Positions 6,620 to 12,254 of a DNA stretch of 12,332 nucleotides are shown here, piece after piece. The translations under genes were made by a program, and so were the position numbers. How positions within the stretch are numbered: the stretch's first letter is position 1; each line of letters begins with the position of its first letter. The notes beneath the pieces were generated by a model. It saw nothing but the letters and a program-made list of their open reading frames with translations. It was not told the DNA's origin and made no database searches. Origin of the DNA: Neisseriaceae bacterium (GTDB lineage: Bacteria; Pseudomonadota; Gammaproteobacteria; Burkholderiales; Neisseriaceae); the NCBI GenBank assembly GCA_017446355.1, contig JAFSQZ010000141.1, positions 1 to 12,332 on the forward strand. The letters run 5' to 3'.

Positions 6620-6721
6620 GAAACCTTTGTAAAATCCCTGTTTACTATTTTTCATTCTGCGCGAAGCGAAAAATCTTTATAAAACAATAAGTTGTAATTT
6701 TTTGTTTTATGGCAAGGTTTC
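6620..6721. mobile_element. MITE-like element copy 2 (102 bp), overlapping the 3' end of the next gene
   Basis: The left end is GAAACCTTTGTAAAAT (6620-6635); the right end is GTTTTATGGCAAGGTTTC (6704-6721), its imperfect inverse. The interior contains ACTATTTTTCATTCTG and GCGAAAAATCTTTATAAAAC, and aligns with the reverse complement of the copy at 7301-7431. The right end overlaps the last codons and stop of the minus-strand gene at 6707-7177. No clear target duplication is seen. Confidence 0.6.
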
Positions 6722-7177
6722 AAAATCGGAATAATAAGATTTGCCATCTATTGTCCACGTTACGCGCCAGATGCGGTCATCGCCACAAAAAGGCAAATAA
6801 ATAGGGGACACCACCCAAGTTTTATCTGATTGTTTTTGCAAATCAAAACGGTTAAATCCCATATCCATTGCCAGCATAGAAAACGACAAACTGACTTTTT
6901 GGACATTTTCAGGCAGCCCTGTTATTTTTGCGGCAAAAGGCGTGTTATTGGTACGCACGCCAATCAGTTCAAAATATTGATTAGGTTCAAATTCACAAGC
7001 ATTTTTACTGGCATCACATACACCCGTGATGCCCAAAATGACTTTATCTTTTGCTGTGGCTTGTGGCGGTGTTTGGGCAGCATTTTTTTGTTGCCACAAA
7101 AATAAAGAAGCTGCTTTAATGGCAGCAAAACCGAGTAAACAAACAGCAATCCATATCCATTTAGCACGTGTTGTCAT
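6707..7177 (-). CDS. Small membrane-anchored exported protein, possibly YtkA-like
   Basis: I do not recognise this 156-residue protein with certainty. Residues 8-28 form one hydrophobic segment after a positively charged start (M-T-T-R-A-K), so the rest should lie in the periplasm as an anchored or cleaved domain. A short Ala/Gln/Pro-rich linker (about 31-43) precedes a likely beta-rich domain. Three cysteines are present (54 and 61 in G-V-C-D-A-S-K-N-A-C, and 131 in L-P-F-C). The pattern M-L-A-M-D-M-G-F-N-R-F followed by W-R-V-T-W-T-I-D-G recalls the YtkA/FixH-like periplasmic fold, sometimes linked to copper handling or cytochrome oxidase; this is inference. A DUS ends nine bases upstream of the ATG, where a ribosome binding site is expected. 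The last residues (E-T-L-P) and the TAA stop lie within a MITE-like terminal repeat. Confidence 0.7.
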   Translation of the reverse strand: MTTRAKWIWIAVCLLGFAAIKAASLFLWQQKNAAQTPPQATAKDKVILGITGVCDASKNACEFEPNQYFELIGVRTNNTPFAAKITGLPENVQKVSLSFSMLAMDMGFNRFDLQKQSDKTWVVSPIYLPFCGDDRIWRVTWTIDGKSYYSDFETLP

Positions 7178-7185
7178 ATTTTTCT

Positions 7186-7200
7186 TTCAGGCAGCCTGAA
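7186..7200 (-). repeat. DNA uptake sequence, complete near-palindrome
   Basis: TTCAGGCAGCCTGAA immediately upstream of the minus-strand membrane protein gene, nine bases from its ATG. Confidence 0.9.
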
Positions 7201-7300
7201 ACGGCGATTTAACTTAACATCAAGCGTGTAAGTATATCAGCAATGGTTTGTCAGGAAACAATATTTTTATCACATTTAAATTTCTTTTAAATGATAGAAA

Positions 7301-7431
7301 GAAACCTTTGCAAAACTTGTCATTCTGAACTTTTCGTAGAAAAGTGAAGAATCTTATTTTTTGTTTTATAAAGATTTTTCGCTAACACTCAAAATGACGA
7401 ATAGTACAAAGTAGGGTTTTGCAAAGGTTTC
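7301..7431. mobile_element. MITE-like element copy 3 with perfect 16-bp terminal inverted repeats
   Basis: GAAACCTTTGCAAAAC (7301-7316) and GTTTTGCAAAGGTTTC (7416-7431) are exact inverse repeats enclosing 99 bases. The interior is itself an imperfect palindrome: TTGTCATTCTGA...GAAGAATCTTA faces AAAGATTTTTC...CAAAATGACG. AGAAA flanks both sides (7296-7300 and 7432-7436) as a possible 5-bp target duplication, although the context is A-rich. It encodes no protein, so it would have to move using another element's transposase. Confidence 0.75.
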
Positions 7432-7465
7432 AGAAAATAAAAACAAAAGCGTGTTTGACAAAGTA

Positions 7466-7480
7466 TTCAGGCAGCCTGAA
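7466..7480 (-). repeat. DNA uptake sequence, complete near-palindrome
   Basis: TTCAGGCAGCCTGAA; distant flanks GTGTTT (7451-7456) and AAACAC could extend a looped structure around it. Confidence 0.9.
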
Positions 7481-7599
7481 ACACTTGAAAAACCAAACTT
7501 TTCATTAGTGTAAGAAAATAATCTATATAAAACAAATGGATATTGTTTTTCTCTTTTGCGAAAAGTTTAGATGAATTTGAGAAAACACGTATAAAATTA

Positions 7600-7627
7600 T
7601 TCAAAGAGTGAAGCAATCAGTTATAAT
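7600..7627 (+). promoter_or_regulatory. Probable promoter of yajR-ssb
   Basis: TATAAT (7622-7627) is a perfect -10 box, preceded after 16 bases by TTCAAA (7600-7605), a four-of-six -35 match. Transcription would start near 7634, leaving a leader of about 125 bases that contains a long inverted repeat. Confidence 0.5.
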
Positions 7628-7643
7628 CGCAGATTTATTTTAA

Positions 7644-7655
7644 AGGCTGCCTGAA
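7644..7655 (+). repeat. DNA uptake sequence 12-mer, asymmetric
   Basis: AGGCTGCCTGAA preceded by TAA rather than TTC, so only the plus strand carries a full 12-mer. It forms the left arm of an inverted pair with 7715-7725. Confidence 0.85.
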
Positions 7656-7726
7656 ACTTTTGTAATGCTTTGTTGTTGGTGTATTAAGTATTTGTTTTAC
7701 AAAAGTTTTATCTTTTCAGGCAGCCA
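7644..7726 (+). repeat. Inverted DUS pair enclosing a mini MITE-like repeat in the yajR leader
   Basis: GGCTGCCTGAA (7645-7655) faces TTCAGGCAGCC (7715-7725). Inside, ACTTTTGTAA (7656-7665) faces TTACAAAAGT (7697-7706), so two stems stack with a short asymmetric bulge. The inner arms resemble the GAAACCTTTGYAAAAC ends of the MITE family (7653-7709, about 57 bp). It lies between the predicted promoter and yajR. Confidence 0.55.
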
Positions 7727-7758
7727 TTTGATCAGTAATACCAAGAAGTTTTGATTTT

Positions 7759-9132
7759 ATGCCGAAACGTACACATACTCAAATGACTCCTTCTGAATGG
7801 CGCGCCAGCACTTCTATGGCAGGATTATATGCCTTGCGAATGCTGGGTATGTTTTTGGTGCTGCCTGTTTTGGCTTTGCACGCACACAGTATGAGCCAAG
7901 ATATGCGTATGGTAGGCTTGGCGATGGCGATGTATGGCTTAACCCAAGCACTTTTGCAATTACCTTTGGGCGTGCTTTCCGACAAATGGGGTCGTAAAAA
8001 AGTCATTTATTTAGGTATGAGTGTATTTGCTTTGGGCAGTTTTATGGCAGCATTTGCGCAAAGTGTGGAAATGTTAATTATTGCACGCGCGATTCAAGGT
8101 GCAGGAGCTGTGAGCGCGGCGGTAACCGCATTATTGGCGGATTTAACACGCGATGAAGTGCGCACGCGTGCAATGTCTATGATTGGTTTAAGTATAGGTT
8201 TAACATTTGCCGTTAGCCTTGTCTTATCGCCGATTTTAACGCAATTTATTGGGGTTAATGGCTTATTTGTGTTAATGGGCGTGTTAAGTTTAAGCAGTTT
8301 AGCAGTAGTGCATTGGTTTACGCCCAATCCAGTTGCGATGCGCTTTCACGAAGATGCACAAATGCAGCCTGCACGTTTAATGGAAGCCTTGAAAAGTCGT
8401 CCGTTAATGCGCTTAAATTACGGTATTTTTGCGTTACAGGCAGGCTTAATGGCAATTTTCACCACATTACCATTTGCCTTGCGTGAGTTAGGTTGGGCAA
8501 AATTGGATCACTGGAAAGTATATTTACCCGCAGCCATACTGGGTTTAGTGTTAATGGTGCCAGCGATTATCGTTGGGGAAACGCGCAATAAATTGAAACA
8601 AGTTTTTGTGGCAGGAATTGTATTGGTATTATTTGCGCAGGCTGCCTTAATGTTGAGTATCCATTCTGTTTGGGCGATTGGTGTATGTTTAGTGGTTTAT
8701 TTTGTGGGTTTCAATATTTTAGAAGCCAGTTTACCATCAATGGTGTCTAAAATCGCGCCGTCCGATTTAAAAGGAACGGCAATGGGTGTTTATAACACAA
8801 TGCAATCTTTGGGCGTGTTTGCAGGTGGTTTAATTGGCAGCAAAATGTACGCGTTAGCAGCGTTTAATGGCGTATTTGGTTTTTGTTGTGTGATTGTTTT
8901 GGTTTGGTTGGTGTTAGCGGTATTATCTCCTGCGCCACGTCCAGTGAAAAATGTAATGTTTGGCGTACCAAAGCAACATCATTCCAGTTTAGACAAACTT
9001 TCAGGCAGCCTGAAAGCAGTAGCTGGTGTAGAAATGGTCAGTTTTAGTGCTGATGGTCAAACCGTTTTTATCAAAGCTTTGCAACACGGATTTGATGAAG
9101 AAAAAGTACAGCAAATTTTAATGGGAGCGTAA
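7759..9132 (+). CDS. yajR: MFS transporter of the YajR type with C-terminal YAM domain
   Basis: Inner-membrane drug/H+ antiporter-type permease; the natural substrate of YajR is not established. The 457-residue product (E. coli YajR is about 454) begins with the family's M-T-P-S-E-W-R-A and R-M-L-G-M-F-L-V-L-P-V-L. It has MFS motif A, G-V-L-S-D-K-W-G-R-K-K-V (71-82), and G-T-A-M-G-V-Y-N-T-M-Q-S-L-G-V in the second half. Twelve hydrophobic segments fit the sequence up to about residue 390. The last 49 or so residues (L-S-G-S-L-K...F-D-E-E-K-V-Q-Q-I-L) match the small cytoplasmic ferredoxin-like YAM domain of YajR. The linker to that domain (residues 414-419) is encoded by a complete DUS. ssb starts two bases after the stop. 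Confidence 0.9.
   Translation: MPKRTHTQMTPSEWRASTSMAGLYALRMLGMFLVLPVLALHAHSMSQDMRMVGLAMAMYGLTQALLQLPLGVLSDKWGRKKVIYLGMSVFALGSFMAAFAQSVEMLIIARAIQGAGAVSAAVTALLADLTRDEVRTRAMSMIGLSIGLTFAVSLVLSPILTQFIGVNGLFVLMGVLSLSSLAVVHWFTPNPVAMRFHEDAQMQPARLMEALKSRPLMRLNYGIFALQAGLMAIFTTLPFALRELGWAKLDHWKVYLPAAILGLVLMVPAIIVGETRNKLKQVFVAGIVLVLFAQAALMLSIHSVWAIGVCLVVYFVGFNILEASLPSMVSKIAPSDLKGTAMGVYNTMQSLGVFAGGLIGSKMYALAAFNGVFGFCCVIVLVWLVLAVLSPAPRPVKNVMFGVPKQHHSSLDKLSGSLKAVAGVEMVSFSADGQTVFIKALQHGFDEEKVQQILMGA
9000..9014 (-). repeat. DNA uptake sequence inside yajR
   Basis: TTCAGGCAGCCTGAA, the only complete 15-mer fully within a coding region here. It encodes the linker L-S-G-S-L-K between the membrane domain and the C-terminal domain, a site tolerant of insertion. 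Confidence 0.9.
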
Positions 9133-9134
9133 AA

Positions 9135-9614
9135 ATGTCGTTGAATAAAGTAATCTTGATTGGTCGTTTAGGTCGTGATCCAGAATTGCGTTATATGCCA
9201 AATGGTGAAGCCGTGTGTAATTTTTCTGTGGCAACAGGTGAAAGCTGGACAGACAAAAATACAGGACAACGTGTAGAGCGCACAGAATGGCACAACATTA
9301 CTTTGTATCGCCGTCTTGCGGAAGTGGCAGGACAATACCTAAAAAAAGGCTCGCAAGTCTATTTAGAAGGACGCATTCAAAGCCGTAAATACACCGACAA
9401 ACAAGGCGTAGAACGCACGGCTTATGACATTGTGTGCAGCGAAATGAAAATGTTAGACAGCAAAAACAGTACAGCGTCTAATATGGAATACAGCGCACAA
9501 CCAGCCGCACCAGCGCAATCATACGCACCAGCAGAACCACCAGCCGCGCCAACGCGTAAAGCAAGCGCACCAGTGCAACCAATTGAAGATATTGATGACG
9601 ACATTCCATTTTAA
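9135..9614 (+). CDS. ssb: Single-stranded DNA-binding protein
   Basis: Binds and protects single-stranded DNA in replication, repair and recombination, probably as a tetramer; it also handles DNA entering by natural transformation. The 159-residue product has an N-terminal OB fold (about 1-105, starting M-S-L-N-K-V-I-L-I-G-R-L-G-R-D-P-E). A Pro/Ala-rich linker (about 118-148) follows, then the acidic tip D-D-D-I-P-F that recruits partner proteins. The ATG follows GGGAG (9123-9127), which lies within the end of yajR, with a seven-base gap. Two bases separate the genes, so yajR and ssb are probably translated from one message. A DUS follows the stop codon directly. Confidence 0.97.
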   Translation: MSLNKVILIGRLGRDPELRYMPNGEAVCNFSVATGESWTDKNTGQRVERTEWHNITLYRRLAEVAGQYLKKGSQVYLEGRIQSRKYTDKQGVERTAYDIVCSEMKMLDSKNSTASNMEYSAQPAAPAQSYAPAEPPAAPTRKASAPVQPIEDIDDDIPF

Positions 9615-9616
9615 GT

Positions 9617-9631
9617 TTCAGGCAGCCTGAA
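9617..9631 (-). repeat. DNA uptake sequence just after ssb
   Basis: TTCAGGCAGCCTGAA starting three bases after the ssb stop codon. It can form a short hairpin without a following T-run. Confidence 0.9.
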
Positions 9632-9666
9632 CACCATTGAATTGATACGATTAAAAACGTAAAACG

Positions 9667-9691
9667 CTGCCTGAAAGTTTTTTTCAGGCAG
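9667..9691 (+). promoter_or_regulatory. Inverted partial-DUS hairpin immediately upstream of metX
   Basis: CTGCCTGAAA (9667-9676) pairs perfectly with TTTCAGGCAG (9682-9691) across a five-base GTTTT loop. It ends 14 bases before the metX ATG. No T-run follows, so it is a poor intrinsic terminator for ssb; it could influence metX translation or mRNA stability. Confidence 0.5.
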
Positions 9692-9705
9692 TATCTATTG
9701 ACATT

Positions 9706-10839
9706 ATGAATAAAGTAACCAGCACCACTTTAATCACACCACAAATCATCGCATTTGAAGAACCATTCACACTACAAAACGGCAGCGTATTACCCCGTTT
9801 TGAACTCATCATAGAAACGTATGGAGAACTCAATGCCGACAAAAGCAACGCCGTTTTGATTTGCCACGCACTTTCAGGAACGCACCACGTTGCAGGGCGA
9901 CATCGTCCTGACGACAAACACGCAGGCTGGTGGGACAATATGGTCGGATCAGGAAAACCCATAGACACCGACAAATTTTTCGTCATCGGCTTAAACAATT
10001 TAGGCGGTTGTGCAGGCAGCACAGGACCATTAAGCCAAAACCCAAAAACAGGCAAAGATTATGGTGCAGATTTTCCGTTGGTAACCGTCAAAGACTGGGT
10101 GCGCAGTCAAGCCAAACTAGCCGACTATTTCGGTATTAAAACGTGGGCAGCTGTTGTAGGCGGCAGTTTAGGCGGAATGCAAGCCCTGCAATGGAGCATA
10201 GACTTTCCAGAGCGCGTACGCCACGCCCTAGTCATCGCCTCCTCACCAAGATTATCCACCCAAAACATCGCCTTTAATGACGTTGCACGCCAAGCCATCT
10301 TGACCGACCCAGATTTTCACGAAGGACACTACACACGTTTTGGCACTAAACCGCGTCGTGGTTTACGCATCGCACGAATGATGGGACACATCACCTATTT
10401 AGCCGAACAAGGTTTGGGCGACAAATTTGGCAGAAAAATGCGAGAAGATGCCTATAAATACAATTACGACATAGAATTTGAAGTAGAAAGCTACTTACGT
10501 TATCAAGGCGACAAATTTGCCGACCGTTTTGATGCCAACACCTACTTACTAATGACCAAAGCACTGGATTACTTTGACCCAGTTGCCGAATACGGCGGTT
10601 CATTACAAGCAGCATTAGCACACACCACCACACACTTTTTTGTAGCCAGTTTCAGCAGCGACTGGCGATTTTCGCCCAAACGCTCACAAGAACTCGTCAA
10701 AGCACTGATAGGCGCGGGCAAAAACGTACAATACATAGAAGTAGAATCGCAACACGGACACGACGCATTTTTAATGGAAGACAAACCCTATTTAGACGGC
10801 GTTCGTGCATATATGAACAACATCAAGGTAAGCAAATGA
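9706..10839 (+). CDS. metX: Homoserine O-acyltransferase MetX
   Basis: Activates homoserine by O-acylation, the entry step of methionine synthesis. The 377-residue alpha/beta-hydrolase has its nucleophile in V-G-G-S-L-G-G-M-Q (Ser154). The rest of the triad is Asp319 in F-S-S-D-W-R-F and His352 in H-G-H-D-A-F-L. N-terminal E-T-Y-G-E-L-N and C-H-A-L-S-G and the W-W-D-N-M-V-G segment are family hallmarks. The acyl donor cannot be read with certainty; MetX enzymes paired with MetW in proteobacteria are often succinyl-CoA dependent. The start matches the Neisseria orthologue's N-terminus, but no Shine-Dalgarno is visible and a hairpin lies just upstream. The stop overlaps the next start by four bases (ATGA). 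Confidence 0.95.
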   Translation: MNKVTSTTLITPQIIAFEEPFTLQNGSVLPRFELIIETYGELNADKSNAVLICHALSGTHHVAGRHRPDDKHAGWWDNMVGSGKPIDTDKFFVIGLNNLGGCAGSTGPLSQNPKTGKDYGADFPLVTVKDWVRSQAKLADYFGIKTWAAVVGGSLGGMQALQWSIDFPERVRHALVIASSPRLSTQNIAFNDVARQAILTDPDFHEGHYTRFGTKPRRGLRIARMMGHITYLAEQGLGDKFGRKMREDAYKYNYDIEFEVESYLRYQGDKFADRFDANTYLLMTKALDYFDPVAEYGGSLQAALAHTTTHFFVASFSSDWRFSPKRSQELVKALIGAGKNVQYIEVESQHGHDAFLMEDKPYLDGVRAYMNNIKVSK

Positions 10840-11183
10840 AAGACACCATAAAAAGCCTAATGATAGGATTTATCGTAATGATAGGCATAATATGGGTATA
10901 TTTACATATGCCTCTATCAATACGCCGCCACAAAGACATCAAACACGGCAACACCCTAATAGAGCGCGTACAAACCTATCAAAAACAACACCAAAAGCTG
11001 CCTGAAAGCAACGACCTAAAAACATTAGAACAACTAGGATTTATCAAAAACAAACAAGGCTGGCAACCAGCGTATCAAAAGCAAAACGAAAACAGCTTTC
11101 AAATCATCTACCAAGATGGTTACGTAGCTCCCTATCTATACTGGCAATCCGATGAAAAAAACTGGGCGTTGCGTGAACAATAA
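10836..11183 (+). CDS. Small single-pass membrane protein of unknown function between metX and metW
   Basis: I do not recognise this 115-residue protein. Residues 6-26 form one hydrophobic segment after a short Lys-containing start (M-K-D-T-I-K-S). Most of the protein should therefore be outside the cytoplasm, with R-R-H-K-D-I-K-H just beyond the segment. The segment H-G-N-T-L-I-E-R-V-Q-T-Y-Q-K-Q-H-Q-K-L-P-E-S resembles the helix-then-L-P pattern seen in some small pilin-like or anchored proteins. The end is rich in Tyr and Trp. The ATG overlaps the metX stop (ATGA), so translation is probably coupled. metW starts 38 bases later. The K-L-P-E segment comes from a DUS remnant (10997-11006). Its tight placement suggests co-expression with methionine genes, but no link to the pathway is visible. 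Confidence 0.75.
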   Translation: MKDTIKSLMIGFIVMIGIIWVYLHMPLSIRRHKDIKHGNTLIERVQTYQKQHQKLPESNDLKTLEQLGFIKNKQGWQPAYQKQNENSFQIIYQDGYVAPYLYWQSDEKNWALREQ

Positions 11184-11185
11184 CA

Positions 11186-11200
11186 TTCAGGCAGCCTGAA
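11186..11200 (-). repeat. DNA uptake sequence between the small membrane gene and metW
   Basis: TTCAGGCAGCCTGAA, two bases after the stop codon of the upstream gene and 21 bases before the metW ATG. Confidence 0.9.
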
Positions 11201-11210
11201 ACCAACAAGA

Positions 11211-11231
11211 ATGAACTTACTATGAACTTAC
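11211..11231 (+). repeat. Duplicated metW start region with a four-codon upstream frame
   Basis: ATGAACTTAC occurs twice (11211-11220 and 11222-11231), separated by one T. The first ATG opens a four-codon frame, ATG AAC TTA CTA TGA, whose stop overlaps the metW ATG. The first ATG is the one with a purine-rich AAGA directly in front. Confidence 0.6.
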
Positions 11232-11803
11232 GCGATGATTTACAACTAATATATGATTGGATTCCCGCTCATTCACGAGTGCTGGATTTAGGCTGTGGCG
11301 ACGGCGCACTGTTAGCAGCCCTAATGCACAAAAAAAACTGCACAGGTTACGGCATAGAAATAGAGCCAAGCAGTGTTCAGGCAGCCATAGAACGTGGCAT
11401 CAACGTCATTCAAGCCGATTTAGAACAAGGTTTAGGCAATTTTAATGACAACAGTTTTGACATAGTCGTATTAAGTCAAACCATACAAGCCATGCAAAAC
11501 ACCGAAACCATTTTGCTAGACTTAACGCGCATAGCCAAACAAGCCATCATCACCTTTCCCAACTTTGGCTACTGGCGCAACCGACTACAACTCGCCATTG
11601 CTGGACATATGCCCGTCAGCGAACGAATGCCCTATCAATGGTACAACACCCCCAATATACACTGGTGTACCCTACAAGACTTTGACCGTCTTTGCGCACA
11701 AAACAACATTCAAGTACTAGAACGCACCGTAATGACCAGTGGCAAACAAGTCAACTTACTGCCCAATTTATTAGGCAGTTTAGCCTTCTATCGTGTAGGT
11801 TAA
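11222..11803 (+). CDS. metW: Methionine biosynthesis protein MetW
   Basis: Class I methyltransferase-like protein that works with MetX; it is needed for methionine synthesis in several proteobacteria, though its exact reaction is not settled. The 193-residue product has SAM motif I R-V-L-D-L-G-C-G-D-G (19-28), then G-Y-G-I-E-I-E, V-L-S-Q-T-I-Q-A-M, and the MetW-specific F-P-N-F-G-Y-W-R-N-R and P-Y-Q-W-Y-N-T-P-N-I-H. Length is typical. The start chosen keeps the usual N-terminus (M-N-L-R-D-D-L); it lies in a short duplication. An 11-base DUS remnant (TTCAGGCAGCC, 11376-11386) is read as Q-A-A. It is the last gene of the metX cluster, and no clear terminator follows. Confidence 0.95.
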   Translation: MNLRDDLQLIYDWIPAHSRVLDLGCGDGALLAALMHKKNCTGYGIEIEPSSVQAAIERGINVIQADLEQGLGNFNDNSFDIVVLSQTIQAMQNTETILLDLTRIAKQAIITFPNFGYWRNRLQLAIAGHMPVSERMPYQWYNTPNIHWCTLQDFDRLCAQNNIQVLERTVMTSGKQVNLLPNLLGSLAFYRVG

Positions 11804-11830
11804 ATGTTCAGGCAGCCAGAACAAAACCAC

Positions 11831-11865
11831 CGTCATTGCGAGAGAGCAAAACGAACGTAGCAATC
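11831..11865 (+). repeat. GTCATTGC...GCAATC repeat, degenerate copy C
   Basis: CGTCATTGCGAG at the left and GTAGCAATC at the right match the ends of the 39-bp repeat, but the middle is four bases shorter and its stem no longer pairs well. It shares the following TCCC-ATTAAACCGC with copy B. Confidence 0.6.
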
Positions 11866-11947
11866 TCCCAATTAAACCGCATCATTGAAAACAAAAACGT
11901 CATTGCAATAAATTGCATTATTGCAAAATGGCGTCATTGCGTTATTG

Positions 11948-11986
11948 CGTCATTGCGAAGTCTTACGAAGTAAGACTGTGGCAATC
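11948..11986 (+). repeat. 39-bp GTCATTGC...GGCAATC hairpin repeat, copy B
   Basis: CGTCATTGCGA, stem AGTCTTAC (11959-11966), loop GAA, stem GTAAGACT (11970-11977), then GTGGCAATC. Same length and ends as copy A (1292-1330), with a different but fully paired stem. Isolated CGTCATTGC units also occur at 11898-11906, 11932-11940 and 12002-12010. Confidence 0.8.
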
Positions 11987-12020
11987 TCCCCATTTAAACC
12001 GCGTCATTGCAAAATTACTG

Positions 12021-12045
12021 GTAGGGTGGGCAACTTGTTGCCCAC
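12021..12045 (+). repeat. GTAGGGTGGG hairpin repeat, copy 2
   Basis: GTAGGGTGGGCAAC followed by TT and GTTGCCCAC: GTGGGCAAC pairs with GTTGCCCAC (12026-12034 with 12037-12045). Confidence 0.7.
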
Positions 12046-12056
12046 GCGTTAAACCA

Positions 12057-12071
12057 TTCAGGCAGCCTGAA
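12057..12071 (-). repeat. DNA uptake sequence, complete near-palindrome
   Basis: TTCAGGCAGCCTGAA at the start of the first DUS-led direct repeat. Confidence 0.9.
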
Positions 12072-12129
12072 ACCTTTATTTAAAACAACAATCACAAAAA
12101 CTTTTGCAAAACACATCATTCCAAACGCA
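12057..12129 (+). repeat. DUS-led direct repeat, unit 1
   Basis: DUS, then AAACCTTTATTTAAAAC, then AAAACTTTTGCAAAAC (12097-12112), then CATCATTCCAAACGCA. The last part resembles the left end of the MITE-like element at 7301. It is repeated with small changes at 12185-12254. Confidence 0.65.
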
Positions 12130-12135
12130 ATAGCC

Positions 12136-12158
12136 GTAGGGTGGGCATCCTTGCCCAC
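12136..12158 (+). repeat. GTAGGGTGGG hairpin repeat, copy 3
   Basis: GTAGG then GTGGGCA (12141-12147), TCCT loop, TGCCCAC (12152-12158). It lies between the two DUS-led direct repeats. Confidence 0.7.
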
Positions 12159-12184
12159 CAAAACTCACCAAACCACTGAACATT

Positions 12185-12196
12185 TTCAGGCAGCCT
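12185..12196 (-). repeat. DNA uptake sequence 12-mer, asymmetric
   Basis: TTCAGGCAGCCT followed by AAAA; only the minus strand carries the full AGGCTGCCTGAA. Confidence 0.85.
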
Positions 12197-12254
12197 AAAA
12201 CCTTTATCTAAACCACACATAAAAGCTTTTACAAAACGCATCATTCTAAACACA
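12185..12254 (+). repeat. DUS-led direct repeat, unit 2
   Basis: A diverged copy of 12057-12129: DUS, AAACCTTTATCTAAAC, then AAAGCTTTTACAAAAC (12222-12237), then GCATCATTCTAAACACA. A short deletion relative to unit 1 lies in the middle. Confidence 0.65.

Larger units (their letters stand above)
7178..7758. other. Divergent 581-base gene-free region upstream of yajR
   Basis: No credible gene. It contains DUS at 7186-7200, 7466-7480 and 7644-7655, an 11-base partial at 7715-7725, a 131-bp MITE-like element with perfect ends (7301-7431), a probable yajR promoter (7600-7627) and a long inverted repeat in the yajR leader (7644-7726). Confidence 0.75.

Noticed and set aside
11692..11973. 93-codon plus-strand frame overlapping the end of metW
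   Set aside because: It is out of frame with metW and continues through GTCATTGC repeats; it has no ribosome binding site or recognisable domain.
11831..12010. Repeated GTCATTGC units as a possible CRISPR array
   Set aside because: The units are too short and irregularly spaced, and the larger members are palindromic hairpins with no uniform spacers or nearby cas genes.
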